Made by a program: the position numbers and the translations under genes. This document shows, piece after piece, positions 28,801-37,056 of a DNA stretch of 64,000 bases. This stretch comes from Myxococcus eversor (GTDB lineage Bacteria; Myxococcota; Myxococcia; Myxococcales; Myxococcaceae): NCBI RefSeq assembly GCF_010894455.1, contig NZ_JAAIXY010000020.1, positions 149,023 through 213,022 on the forward strand, in the 5' to 3' direction. The number at the start of each line of letters is the position of its first letter. The stretch's first letter is position 1. The notes under the pieces are model-generated. The model saw only the letters and a list, made by a program, of their open reading frames with translations, did not search any database and was not told the origin of the DNA.

Positions 28801-30849
28801 CCGCTGCGGCGTCAGCATGTCCAGCAGCACCTCGCGCAGCTTGTCGTGCACGAAGGTGTAGCGCGTGCCTTCTCCCCACAACATGTGCCGGCGGCGAGGC
28901 TCCTCCAGCGCGGCGCCCAGCTCCTCCGGCGAGGTGCCCGACAGCGCCGCCACTCGCGCCAGCTCGAAGGACTTGCCCAGCACCGCGCCCACTGACAAGA
29001 GCCGCCGCGCCACCAGGGGAAGCAAACGCAAGCGGCGCACGAGGAAGGTGGCGGCCTGCCGCGACGAGCGCGCGTGCGCCATGGCCTCCGGCTGCACCTG
29101 CCACCCGGAGGTGCCGGACACGAGCACGCCGTCCTCCACCAGCCCGTGCAGCACCGCGCTGGCCATGAAGGGATTGCCCTCGGACAACCGCGCCACCAGC
29201 TCCGTCGCCTCCGGCGGCAGCGCGCCGGCCATGGACTCCGCCAGCCGCGTCACCTCCGCGGCGCCGAAGGAGGCCAGCTTCAGGTGCGCGGTGGGCGCGA
29301 GTCTGCGCAGCAGGTGCGTGGGGCCGATGTCCTCGCCGCGAAACGCGAGGACGACGAGCACGCGTCCCTTCCCCTGTCGCCGCGCCTGAGACCAGGCCTC
29401 CAACGCCCGCAGCGTCAGCTCATCCGCCCACTGGCAATCATCCAGCACCACCACGGTGGGCTCATCCCGTGTGCCCAGCGCGGACAGGAGCGCGGTGAGC
29501 GCCCAGATGCTCCGGCTCTCGCCCAGGGACTCCGGCCCCAGGCCTCGCGCGGGCGCGGCGGACCGCGCGCACAACACGGGCTCCAGTTGCGGCAGCACCG
29601 CGCACAGGCTGACCTCTTGTCCCGCGAGCCTCTCGCGTAAAGGTTCCGTGAGGGTCGGCCTCGACTGGAGGACCTGGGCGATGCCCGTGGCCACGCCGGC
29701 GAAGAGCTGGAACGGACGGCGCGCGGCCTGGTCCTGCGCCTGGCCCTGCAACACCCACGCATGGTGGCGGGCCGCCCTGGCCGCGAGTTCGTCGAGCAGC
29801 CGGCTCTTGCCTCCCCCCGACTCGGCCTCGACGAGGACGAGCCGTCCCGGCTCCGTCAGCGTCTGCTCCAGCTCCCGCTCCAGCGTGGCCACCTCTTCGT
29901 GACGGCCCACGAAGGACGGCTCGGCCAGGCTGCGTCGCGCATCCCTGGCGCCCGTGACGAGCGCGGGCTCCACCTGGCCCCGCGCGAGCGCCTCCTCCAA
30001 CTCCATCAGGTCCGCGAGCGCGGAGCTGGCCGCCTGGTAGCGGTCCGACGGGTCCGTCTGCAGCAGCCGGGAGATGACCTCCTCGAGCGCGCGCGGCGCC
30101 TCCACGCCCACGGCGCGCAGTCGGGGCCGGGCCGCCAGATGCTGGCGCAGCACCTCGCCCACGGAGTCGCCCGCGAAGACGGGCCCTCCGGAGAGGGCCT
30201 CGAACAGGACGACGCCCGCCGAGTACAGGTCCGACGTGGCCTCCACCGGTCGATGCAGCAGGCCGGCCTGCTCCGGCGACAGATAGCGCGCGGTGCCCAC
30301 CGGCAAATCCCTCAGCGAAGGGTCCAACCGCTCGCTGCGCGCGAGACCGAAGTCAATCAACGTGGCGCTGGAGAGCGGATGGCCGGAGACGATGAGGTTG
30401 GTGGGCTTCACGTCCCGATGCAGGACGCCATGGCGGTGGGCCTCGGCCAGCGCGGACAGCAAGTCGCGACCCAGCGCGAGTGCTTCCGGGACGCTCAGGA
30501 CACCGCGCGACAGGCGTGCCTCCAGCGTCTCTCCCTGGAGCCAGGGCGTCACCAGATAGAGCCAGTCCCCGGAGGTGCCCAGGTGCCGCACGGGGACGAT
30601 GAAGGGACTGTCCAGGTGGGCGAGGACCGCGGCCTCGTGCTCCAGCCGGTGCCGCGCCGCCGGGACGAGCGCCGTGGACGACGTCACCTTGACGGCGATG
30701 CGCTCCCCGGTGCGGAGGTCCACCCCATCCCAGGTGGAGATTCCACGTCCGGCCTTCAGGCGTTGGGCCAGCTCGAACCGGTTGCCCAGTCGGCGGCCGG
30801 ACTGTGGCTCTCCTGGAACGGCGCCGGCGTATTGGAAGCCTTCAGCCAT
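25861..30849 (-). CDS. Hybrid Ser/Thr kinase - AAA ATPase - TPR - GAF - histidine kinase
   Basis: This 1662-residue protein combines two kinase types. An intact Hanks kinase occupies about 25-280: Lys54 (IAVKVTSS), Asp146 (HRDVKPTN) and Asp166 (DFG). An AAA/NACHT-like ATPase at about 315-620 has Walker A in ESGGGKSRLLDEL and a VVVLDDCQWAD Walker B. Helical TPR-type repeats cover about 660-1150. A GAF-like domain at about 1220-1380 (LLCAPLQVRGKTVACVVAT) precedes a histidine kinase with phospho-acceptor His near 1431 (IAAHELKTPLTSL) and an intact ATPase (NLLSNAMKYG, DFGIGIADED, GGFGLGLWIVREI). There is no receiver domain. It is cytoplasmic with no membrane segment. Both kinases look active, so it could pass signals between Ser/Thr and two-component networks; no cognate regulator is adjacent. 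Confidence 0.93.
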   Translation of the reverse strand: MAEGFQYAGAVPGEPQSGRRLGNRFELAQRLKAGRGISTWDGVDLRTGERIAVKVTSSTALVPAARHRLEHEAAVLAHLDSPFIVPVRHLGTSGDWLYLVTPWLQGETLEARLSRGVLSVPEALALGRDLLSALAEAHRHGVLHRDVKPTNLIVSGHPLSSATLIDFGLARSERLDPSLRDLPVGTARYLSPEQAGLLHRPVEATSDLYSAGVVLFEALSGGPVFAGDSVGEVLRQHLAARPRLRAVGVEAPRALEEVISRLLQTDPSDRYQAASSALADLMELEEALARGQVEPALVTGARDARRSLAEPSFVGRHEEVATLERELEQTLTEPGRLVLVEAESGGGKSRLLDELAARAARHHAWVLQGQAQDQAARRPFQLFAGVATGIAQVLQSRPTLTEPLRERLAGQEVSLCAVLPQLEPVLCARSAAPARGLGPESLGESRSIWALTALLSALGTRDEPTVVVLDDCQWADELTLRALEAWSQARRQGKGRVLVVLAFRGEDIGPTHLLRRLAPTAHLKLASFGAAEVTRLAESMAGALPPEATELVARLSEGNPFMASAVLHGLVEDGVLVSGTSGWQVQPEAMAHARSSRQAATFLVRRLRLLPLVARRLLSVGAVLGKSFELARVAALSGTSPEELGAALEEPRRRHMLWGEGTRYTFVHDKLREVLLDMLTPQRRRELHRLAARSAASQLPQDSFELAYHFDAAGEYAQALPHALVAAELARRRFALETAELNYRIAERGAAGADAGTRFRVASGLGNVLMLRGRYEESRQQLERAQALARDKQEQARVLGHLGELAFKRGDFGEATLALEQGLKLMGRWVPPGGVLTGASAVWEILAQAAHTVAPRRFLSRRPLAGGESDLQAVRLYSRLAYGYWYRRGRMAVLWAHLRDLNLAERYPPTPELAQAYSEHSPALTTVPWFQRAFAYAEKSLAMRQEQSDLWGQGQTLHFYGLACYAASRFHDCIEKCNEAIRLLERTGDPWEVNNATFQVAMALYRLGRLRESLETSQRLHAAALALGDRYSARLGLEAWAKASGGRIPGTLLDGELNNSDQPDPQSYAGVLQAEALRRMRQGDAAGAVEVLERASRLVDEAHLRQEYVAPIGPLLATALRLLAESTSPLAAARREALLKRADDTARRAHALARTYRNNLPHALRERGLVAALRGQPRAARRFLEQSLQVADAQQMRHEHAQSLKARGELGRALGQADAAADLATATRALEEMEEGLSPEVAARGGTRTLSLVDRFPRVLEAGRRLASALSREAVFEAARQSMLELLRAEHCAVVDPRDLPHDEDADAVGISRTALARAMETGRITVLGQGLPGGVSESMELLGVRSLLCAPLQVRGKTVACVVATHRQVGALFGELEEHLAEFVTVLAGAALENAENFARIAALSEEQGRLYRAEQEAVRRRDDFLSIAAHELKTPLTSLQLHIQGLQVQARATGGHLPPEKLTAKLESASAQTQRLGRLVSDLLDISRLAQGQLHIKLSEVDLVALVHGQLERSREALARAECPVRLLAPEHRLAGYWDAMRLEQVVGNLLSNAMKYGAGQPIEITLEQRGSHARLRVRDFGIGIADEDRSRIFGRFERAVSVRHYGGFGLGLWIVREIVQALGGTIDVESTPGEGSTFTVTLPCSGPPSQLEPPGPPVH

Positions 30850-31159
30850 TCAGTGTCCTCGAGCTCCACCTCCGCAGCGCCCCTGCGATGCGGTTGGCCG
30901 CGCGTTCCGTCCTTCCGGCAAGGTTGGGTGTCGGACGGGACGCCGCCAAGGGGAGGGGCCGACGCACGTCCCCCGTGTGCCGACTCAGCCTTCAACAGCC
31001 GCGCGCGCTCCGTTTCCCTCCTGCTCGACGAGCGTGCGGGGAAGCCTGCCCGTCCAGCGGCCGACGAGGCGAGCGCGCGGTCTTCCGACACGTGGGGGGC
31101 ACATGCTACGCCGGCGAGTGAACTTCCGTGCCCCTTCGCTCCTGCTCGAGGTCCCACCG
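30850..31159 (+). other. 310-bp divergent intergenic region
   Basis: This lies between the hybrid kinase (minus) and the small secreted protein (plus) and should hold both promoters. I see no convincing sigma-A type hexamer pair, hairpin terminator or small gene. In-frame codons upstream of 31160 on the plus strand contain no signal-peptide-like sequence and are not considered coding. Confidence 0.4.
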
Positions 31160-31744
31160 ATGAAGCTCTCGCAGACGTTCCTGGCCGTGCTCGCGCTGTC
31201 CGTGCTGCTCCCCGTCTCTTCCGCGCGCGCCTCCGACTATCCGCCCGACTACCCCATCTGCAGCGTGTACGACTCCGCGACGACGGGGCCCTTCGAGGTC
31301 ATCCGCCACACGCGCCGGCTGCCCGGCCGCCTGGCGACGCTCACCGTCGCGTACCGGGGCTACCTGCGCGGCCTGTACCCGGACAATCAAATCTCCATCT
31401 ACATCCAGCTCAACGGTCGTCAGCAGACGCTGGCCGCCAGCGCGGGCACGAACAACGATGCCTATGTCTTCCTGAACGCGGGGCCGCGCGCCTGCATCAA
31501 GTGCATGCAGTACCAGAACCTGCCCCAGTGCGCTGAGCACTTCGCCAACGGTGGCCAGGACGGCGTCTGGGTGTGCCAGCAGCCCACGGCGGTGGAGAGC
31601 GACCTCTTCTTCTACGCCTTCAACTCCAACGGGAATCAGAACGCGTGGGACATCTCCCTGGCGGCGACGTCCCATGGCCAGTGGGACAGCAACCTGGGCA
31701 ACAACTACTTCGCGCAGCTGCCGGCACGCTCCAGCTGCTGGTAG
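31160..31744 (+). CDS. Secreted Cys-containing protein, unknown function
   Basis: This 194-residue protein starts at MKLSQTFLAVLALSVLLPVSSARASDYPP, a clear Sec signal with cleavage near residue 23. An in-frame ATG at 31103 would place 19 residues before the signal and is less likely. The mature domain is beta-rich (IRHTRRLPGRLATLTVAYRGYLRGLYPDNQISIYIQLNG, LFFYAFNSNGNQNAWDISLA) with six cysteines, including a CIKC pair and a C-terminal SSCW, suggesting disulfides. The family is unrecognised; a surface or extracellular binding protein is the only safe inference. Confidence 0.75.
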   Translation: MKLSQTFLAVLALSVLLPVSSARASDYPPDYPICSVYDSATTGPFEVIRHTRRLPGRLATLTVAYRGYLRGLYPDNQISIYIQLNGRQQTLAASAGTNNDAYVFLNAGPRACIKCMQYQNLPQCAEHFANGGQDGVWVCQQPTAVESDLFFYAFNSNGNQNAWDISLAATSHGQWDSNLGNNYFAQLPARSSCW

Positions 31745-31948
31745 ATTTCCGCCGCGAGCGGTCCGCATTTTCTGAGCGGCCTGGACAGGACTTCGCTTCA
31801 CGGGCCGCCATGGGGACACTTTTTTCGCGCCGTGACGATTGCCGCGGCGCATTCGCGCCCTGTGCTTGACACCCTGGGGGCCCCGGCGGAAAAGCCGAGC
31901 ACATGAGGCGGCCCCCGCTGTTTCCACCGGGCCGCGGGGAGCCCGGGA

Positions 31949-32929
31949 TTGAAGCTCGCGACGCTCAAGGATGGAACCCGTGACGGGCGGCTCATCGTCG
32001 TCAAGCGGGACAACTCGGCCTATGCGCTGGCCACCAACGTCGCCCTGACGCTGCAGGCGGCGCTGGACGACTGGGACACGAAGGAGCCGCTGCTCCGCGC
32101 GCTCGCCACGCAATTGGAGGCTGGCGCGGTGCAGAGCCGCCCGTTGGACCAGTCGGCCCTGCATGCGCCGCTGCCGCGCGCCTACGAGTGGATTGATGGC
32201 AGTGCCTACATCAACCACGTCCTGCTGGTGCGCAAGGCGCGCAACGCGGAGCCGCCGGCCACGCTGAAGACGGACCCGCTGGTGTACCAGGGTGGCTCCG
32301 GCGAGTTCCTGGCGCCCACCGCGGACATTCCCCTGCCGGACGAGGCGTGGGGCCTGGATTTCGAGAGCGAGGTCTGCGTCATCCTGGGCGACACGCCTCG
32401 GGGCACGAAGGCCGCGGACGCGGACAAGCACGTCAAGCTGCTGATGCTGGCCAACGACGTGTCGCTGCGCAACCTCATCCCGGACGAGCTGGCCAAGGGC
32501 TTCGGCTTCTTCCAGAGCAAGCCCGCCACGGCCTTCAGTCCGTTCGCGGTGACGCCGGACGAGATTGGACCGGCCTGGCGCGAGGGCCGCATCCACCTGC
32601 GCCTGCGCTCGGTGCTCAACGGCGTCCAGGTGGGTGACACCGACGCGGGCCCGGAGATGCACTTCTCCTTCTTCGAGCTCATCCAGCACCTGTGCAAGAC
32701 GCGCGGCTACACGGCGGGCACCATCCTGGGCAGCGGCACCGTGTCCAACGTGGACCGCGCCCGGGGCATCTCCTGCCTCGCCGAGCAGCGCATGATTGAG
32801 ACGATTGAAGAGGGCAAGCCGAAGACGCCCTTCATGAAGCCCGGCGACACCATCGACATCGAGATGACGGGCGAGGACGGGCAGAGCGTCTTCGGTCGCA
32901 TCTCCCAGAAGGTGGTGAAGCCGTCATGA
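31949..32929 (+). CDS. Fumarylacetoacetate hydrolase family protein
   Basis: This 326-residue protein begins MKLATLKDGTRDGRLIVV from a TTG codon, preceded by GGGGAG, which decides the start; there is no ATG nearby in frame. The C-terminal FAH domain shows GLDFESEVCVILGDTPRGTK, LMLANDVSLRN, PATAFSPFAVTPDEIG and GTILGSGTVSN, with the acidic metal ligands in DFESE and NDVS. The family hydrolyses fumarylacetoacetate to fumarate and acetoacetate, the last step of tyrosine/homogentisate breakdown. The downstream gene, overlapping by four bases (ATGA), is maleylacetoacetate isomerase, which strongly supports this substrate. About 80 bp upstream is a TTGACA hexamer but no clear -10. Confidence 0.92.
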   Translation: MKLATLKDGTRDGRLIVVKRDNSAYALATNVALTLQAALDDWDTKEPLLRALATQLEAGAVQSRPLDQSALHAPLPRAYEWIDGSAYINHVLLVRKARNAEPPATLKTDPLVYQGGSGEFLAPTADIPLPDEAWGLDFESEVCVILGDTPRGTKAADADKHVKLLMLANDVSLRNLIPDELAKGFGFFQSKPATAFSPFAVTPDEIGPAWREGRIHLRLRSVLNGVQVGDTDAGPEMHFSFFELIQHLCKTRGYTAGTILGSGTVSNVDRARGISCLAEQRMIETIEEGKPKTPFMKPGDTIDIEMTGEDGQSVFGRISQKVVKPS

Positions 32930-33585
32930 AGGCCCCTCGGCTGCACAACTACTGGCGCTCCTCCGCCTCGTGGCGGGTGCGGCTGGGCCTGCGCCTCAAG
33001 GGCGTGGACTTCGAGTACGTGCCGGTGCACCTGCTCCAGGATGGTGGCCAGCAGCACTCGGATGCGTACCGCGCGCTCAACCCGATGCGGACGGTGCCCA
33101 CGCTGGAGTGGACGGAGGCCGATGGCACCGTGCGCCGGCTGTCCCAGTCGCTGGCCATCCTCGACTACCTCCAGGAGACCTTCCCGTCGCCGTCGTTCTT
33201 CCCGGAGGACACGTACCTGCGCGCCCGCGCGCGGATGCTGGCCGAGTACGTCAACTCCGGCATCCAGCCCCTGCACAACCTGGGCGTGCTCCAGCGCGTC
33301 AAGCACGAGCTCAACGGCGATGACAAGGCGTGGGGCGCGCACTGGTGCACCCGAGGTTTGGAGGCGCTGGAGAAGATGGTGCAGCCCACCGTCGGGCGCT
33401 ATTGCGTGGGTGACACGGTGACGCTGGCGGACGTGTGCCTCGTCCCCCAGTTGTACGGCGCGCGCCGGTTCGCGCTGGACATGACGCCGTACCCCACGCT
33501 GCTGCGAATCGAAGCGGCCTGTGCCGAGCTTCCCGCGTTCCAGGCGTCTCACCCGGACCGGCAGCCCGACGCGGCGCCGGCCTGA
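32926..33585 (+). CDS. maiA: Maleylacetoacetate isomerase (zeta-class GST)
   Basis: This 219-residue protein starts at the ATG overlapping the hydrolase stop. It begins RLHNYWRSSASWRVRLGLRLKGVDFEYVPVHLL, where SSASWRVR is the zeta-class glutathione site motif (SSCSWRVR in many relatives; Cys is replaced by Ala here). Then come ALNPMRTVPTLEW, LSQSLAILDYLQE and a C-terminal helical domain with VGDTVTLADVCLVPQLYGARRFALDM. It converts maleylacetoacetate to fumarylacetoacetate using glutathione, feeding the upstream hydrolase. The missing serine-region Cys is seen in other family members and need not impair activity. Confidence 0.93.
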   Translation: MKAPRLHNYWRSSASWRVRLGLRLKGVDFEYVPVHLLQDGGQQHSDAYRALNPMRTVPTLEWTEADGTVRRLSQSLAILDYLQETFPSPSFFPEDTYLRARARMLAEYVNSGIQPLHNLGVLQRVKHELNGDDKAWGAHWCTRGLEALEKMVQPTVGRYCVGDTVTLADVCLVPQLYGARRFALDMTPYPTLLRIEAACAELPAFQASHPDRQPDAAPA

Positions 33586-33622
33586 GCTTCGCTCGACTCC
33601 TCCAGGCCCGCGAGCCTGGGGG

Positions 33623-33669
33623 CACGTCGTCAATGAGCGGCGGGGCGGCCGTCTCTCACTGACGACGTG
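33623..33669. terminator. Long inverted repeat between convergent genes, possible bidirectional terminator
   Basis: Arms 33623-33637 (CACGTCGTCAATGAG) and 33655-33669 (CTCACTGACGACGTG) pair over 15 positions with one mismatch around a 17-base GC-rich loop. It lies between the stops of maiA and the ABC permease. There is no U-tract on either side, so termination by an intrinsic mechanism is uncertain; it may instead stabilise both 3' ends. Confidence 0.5.
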
Positions 33670-33679
33670 AAGCGCGGAC

Positions 33680-36091
33680 TCACTCGTCGCGCAGGGCGAT
33701 GATGGGGTCCACGCGGATGGCGTGACGGACGGGAATCAGCGTGGCCAGCAGCGCCACGATGACGAGGAAGAGGGCCATGCCCGCGAAGAGCACGGGCTCG
33801 AAGGCGCTCACGCCGTAGAGCAGCCCGGACATGGCCCGAGCCGCGCCGATGGCGCCGACCAGTCCCAGCCCCACTCCGATGAGGGTGGGTTGCAGGCCCT
33901 GGCGCAGCACCAGCCACACCACGTCCGACTGCTTGGCGCCCAGCGCCATCCGGACGCCAATCTCGTGCGTGCGCTGGCTGACGCTGTACGAGATGACGCC
34001 GTAGACGCCCACCGCGCTGAGCGCGAGCGCCACGCCCGCGAAGACGAGCAGCAGCACCACCGCGAGGCGGGGGGCCAGCAGCGTCTCGCTGACGACCTGG
34101 GTCATCGGCTTCACGTTGGTCATCGGCAGTTCCCCGTCCATCTCCGACAGCAGGCGGCGCACCGCGGGGGTGAGCGCCGTGGGGTCTCCCGCCGTGCGCA
34201 CGGCCAGGTACATGTCCCGCGTCGTCTCCTGGCGCTGCGGCAGGTACACCGCCGCGAAGTCACCCGCGCCGCTGCCGAACGTCGCCACCTGCACGTCACC
34301 CACCACGCCCGTCACCGTGCGCCAGACGGGCTTGCCGTCCACGTCGTTCATGGAGATGCGTCGGCCCACCGCGCTCCCGTCCGGGAAGTGGCGTTGTGCC
34401 AGGGCCTGGCTGAGCAGGACGACGGGAGGCGCGCCCGGCCCATCCTGCGGCGTGAAGAAGTTGCCCTCGCGCAGGGGAATGGACATGACGCGGAAGTAGT
34501 CCTCCGTCACCACCTGGAAGAAGACGTAGCGCACGTTGCCCTGGGCCAGCGGCGCCTCGCCCTCCACCTGCAGCGTGCCCCGGCTCCAACTGGGGCCCAG
34601 GGGGAGGTTGTTCGTCGCGGCCACGCCCTGCACGCCGGGGAGGGTGGCGACCTTCGCCAGCGCCTCGTCCTGGAAGCGCACCACCGACGCGAGGTCCGTG
34701 TAGCGCTGCTCGTTCATGCCGAACTTCAGCGTCAAGAGCCGCTCACGGTCGAAGCCCGCGGGCGCCTCCATCATCGCGCCGAAGCTGCGCGCGTTGAGCG
34801 CCGCGCACACGGTGAGCACCAGGGCGAACGCCAACTGCGCGGCCACCAGCATCTGCCGCAGCCGCTGCCGGCCCGCGCCACCGCCACGTCCCTCGCGGCG
34901 CAGCGCATCCGCGGGCTGCACCTTGGAGGCGCGCAGCGCGGGGGCCAGTCCGAAGGCCAGCGTGGCGATGACAGCCGCCGCCAGCGTGAAGGCGAGCACC
35001 CGTCCATCCATGCCCACCTTGTGCCAGCCGGGCACGAAGCGCCCCACGTCCGCGGGAACACCCGCCCGCATCAGGCCGATGCCCCACAGCGCCAGGAGCA
35101 GGCCACCTCCGGCTCCGAGCAGCGCCAACAGCAAACTCTCCGTGAGCAACTGCCTCGTGAGCCGAGCCTGCCCCGCGCCGAGCGCGCCACGGATGGCCAT
35201 CTCCTGGGCCCTGCGCGCCGCTCGGGCCAGCAGCATGCCCGCCACGTTGGCGCACGCGACGCCCAGCACCAGCGCGGTGGCAGCCATCAGCACCCAGAGC
35301 ATCAACCGGATGGGCCCGTCGCCGTACTCCCTCAACGGAATCGCGGACACCCGATGGCCCGGGTCCAGCTCCGCCATGCGCGGCTCCAGCAGCGCCAGTT
35401 GCGAGCGCGCCGACTGCACCGACAGGCCTTCCTTGAGTCGACCCACGGCTTGATAGGAGTGCTCGCTCCACATCGTCTGCGCGTTGGCGGGCAGCGCGGT
35501 GGGCACCCATAGCTGCGCGGCCTTGGGGAAGCGGAAGTCGGAGGGCATCACTCCCACCACCGTGTAGGGCTCCCCATCCAGCGTCACCGAGCGGCCCACC
35601 ATGCCGGGGTCCGCGCCGAAGCGCCGCTCCCACAGCGCGTAGCTCAGCACCACCACCCGCTCGTGGCCGGGCTCGCCTTCGTCCGGTTGCAGCGTGCGGC
35701 CCTGGGCCGCACCCACGCCCAGCACGCCGAAGAAGTCGGACGTGACGCGGTAGCCGACGAGCCGCTCGGGCTCATTCGTCCCGGTGAGATTGAGGTCCCA
35801 CGTCTGGAAGGCGGACACGCGCTCCAGGGACTGGGGGTTGCGGTGCAGTTCATCCACCACCGCGGCGGAGAGCTGGTTGCGCGCGTACCCCGGCGTGGCC
35901 TCGACGAGGAAGATGAGCCTGTCGAGTTGCGGGAAGTCGAAGGGCCGCAGCATCAGCGCGTCGAGGAAGCTGAAGATGACCGTGTTGGCGCCGATGCCCA
36001 GGGCCAGCGTCAGCACCGCCACCAGCGTGAAGGCCCTGTCGCGCACGAGCCCGCGCACCGCGTACCGCATGTCCTGAAGGAAGGTGTCCAT
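33680..36091 (-). CDS. MacB/ADOP-type ABC transporter permease
   Basis: This 803-residue membrane protein belongs to the duplicated FtsX-like permease family (acidobacterial-type MacB permeases of about 800 residues). It begins MDTFLQDMRYAVRGLVRDRAFTLVAVLTLALGIGANTVIFSFLDALMLRPF, followed by a periplasmic MacB-core region. A central four-helix set lies at about 270-420, a second periplasmic domain follows, and the last helices end YGVISYSVSQRTHEIGVRMALGAKQSDVV and PVRHAIRVDPIIALRDE. It pairs with the ATPase gene 147 bp upstream. Being the last genes of the lanthipeptide string, the pair may export the product or protect the producer. It could also be a general macrolide/peptide efflux system unrelated to the cluster. 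Confidence 0.85.
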   Translation of the reverse strand: MDTFLQDMRYAVRGLVRDRAFTLVAVLTLALGIGANTVIFSFLDALMLRPFDFPQLDRLIFLVEATPGYARNQLSAAVVDELHRNPQSLERVSAFQTWDLNLTGTNEPERLVGYRVTSDFFGVLGVGAAQGRTLQPDEGEPGHERVVVLSYALWERRFGADPGMVGRSVTLDGEPYTVVGVMPSDFRFPKAAQLWVPTALPANAQTMWSEHSYQAVGRLKEGLSVQSARSQLALLEPRMAELDPGHRVSAIPLREYGDGPIRLMLWVLMAATALVLGVACANVAGMLLARAARRAQEMAIRGALGAGQARLTRQLLTESLLLALLGAGGGLLLALWGIGLMRAGVPADVGRFVPGWHKVGMDGRVLAFTLAAAVIATLAFGLAPALRASKVQPADALRREGRGGGAGRQRLRQMLVAAQLAFALVLTVCAALNARSFGAMMEAPAGFDRERLLTLKFGMNEQRYTDLASVVRFQDEALAKVATLPGVQGVAATNNLPLGPSWSRGTLQVEGEAPLAQGNVRYVFFQVVTEDYFRVMSIPLREGNFFTPQDGPGAPPVVLLSQALAQRHFPDGSAVGRRISMNDVDGKPVWRTVTGVVGDVQVATFGSGAGDFAAVYLPQRQETTRDMYLAVRTAGDPTALTPAVRRLLSEMDGELPMTNVKPMTQVVSETLLAPRLAVVLLLVFAGVALALSAVGVYGVISYSVSQRTHEIGVRMALGAKQSDVVWLVLRQGLQPTLIGVGLGLVGAIGAARAMSGLLYGVSAFEPVLFAGMALFLVIVALLATLIPVRHAIRVDPIIALRDE

Positions 36092-36238
36092 GGTCAGTGT
36101 CTTGGGCCTGTCACGCCGTCAGGAGGGAGCTGACGGGCACCGGAGTCCGGCGGGCGGACGCCTTCCGGGGAAGCGTGGGTTGCGGAGAACTTGAGGATAG
36201 CAGTGGTGCGCGGTGAAGTCGTCGAAGCCCGGTGCACG

Positions 36239-37003
36239 TCAGCGCCGCTCGTCGAGGGTGACTTTGCCGTCGAAGAGGCTGACCGTGCGAGTGGCGACGC
36301 GCGCATGCGCCGGGTCGTGCGTCACCATGCAGATGGTGGCTCCGCCCTTGTGCAGCTCGGACAGCAACTGCATCACCGCCTCGCCATTCTTGGAATCGAG
36401 GTTACCGGTGGGCTCGTCCGCCAGGAGGATGAGCGGGTCTCCGGCCACGGCGCGCGCCACGGCGACACGCTGCTGTTGACCGCCGGAGAGCTGCCCCGGC
36501 ATGTGCCGCGCGCGGTGCGCCATGCCGACCTTGTCCAGCGCGCGCTCGACCCGCTGCTTGCGCTCGGCGGCGGGCATTCCCCGGTACGTCAGGGGAAGCT
36601 CCACGTTCTCGAACACCGTCAAATCGCCGATGAGGTTGAAGCTCTGGAAGATGAAGCCGATGTGCCGGTTGCGCACCAGCGCGCGGTCCGACGCGGACAA
36701 GTCGAGCACGCTCTTGCCGTCGAGCAGGTACGTGCCCCGCGTCGTCGTGTCGAGCAACCCCAGCACGGCGAGCAGCGTGGACTTGCCGGAGCCCGAGGGG
36801 CCGACAATCGCCACCCACTCACCCTGGCGGATGTCGAGGTGGATGTTGGAGAGCGCGTGCGTCTCCACCTCCTCCGTCTCGAACACCTTCGTCAGCCCGT
36901 CCAGCGTGATGAGGGACTTGCCCGTGTCCACGCCAGGGGTGCCCGCCAGGAAGCCTGCTTCCGGGGCACTGGGGGGCTGCGTACCGCTCGCCGTCGTCGT
37001 CAT
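36239..37003 (-). CDS. MacB/LolD-type ABC transporter ATP-binding protein
   Basis: This 254-residue ATPase starts at the ATG behind a GGAGGATGGA ribosome site; a longer frame upstream overlaps lanM and is ignored. It has Walker A GPSGSGKSTLL, Q-loop FIFQSFNL, signature LSGGQQQRVAVARA, Walker B ILLADEPTGNLD and a switch His (MVTHD). The VxTHALSNIHLDI start and TGNLDSKNG place it with LolD/MacB-type ATPases that work with FtsX-like permeases. It lies 53 bp after the lanM stop on the same strand, consistent with one transcription unit, and probably energises the permease that follows. Confidence 0.9.
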   Translation of the reverse strand: MTTTASGTQPPSAPEAGFLAGTPGVDTGKSLITLDGLTKVFETEEVETHALSNIHLDIRQGEWVAIVGPSGSGKSTLLAVLGLLDTTTRGTYLLDGKSVLDLSASDRALVRNRHIGFIFQSFNLIGDLTVFENVELPLTYRGMPAAERKQRVERALDKVGMAHRARHMPGQLSGGQQQRVAVARAVAGDPLILLADEPTGNLDSKNGEAVMQLLSELHKGGATICMVTHDPAHARVATRTVSLFDGKVTLDERR

Positions 37004-37056
37004 TCCATCCTCCGAAAACTCTCGCGGGTCGCCTGGAGCGACTTCGCCACCCACGC

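Noticed and set aside
31865..31870. TTGACA hexamer upstream of the fumarylacetoacetate hydrolase gene
   Set aside because: No acceptable -10 element was seen at 16-18 bases, so I did not list it as a promoter.
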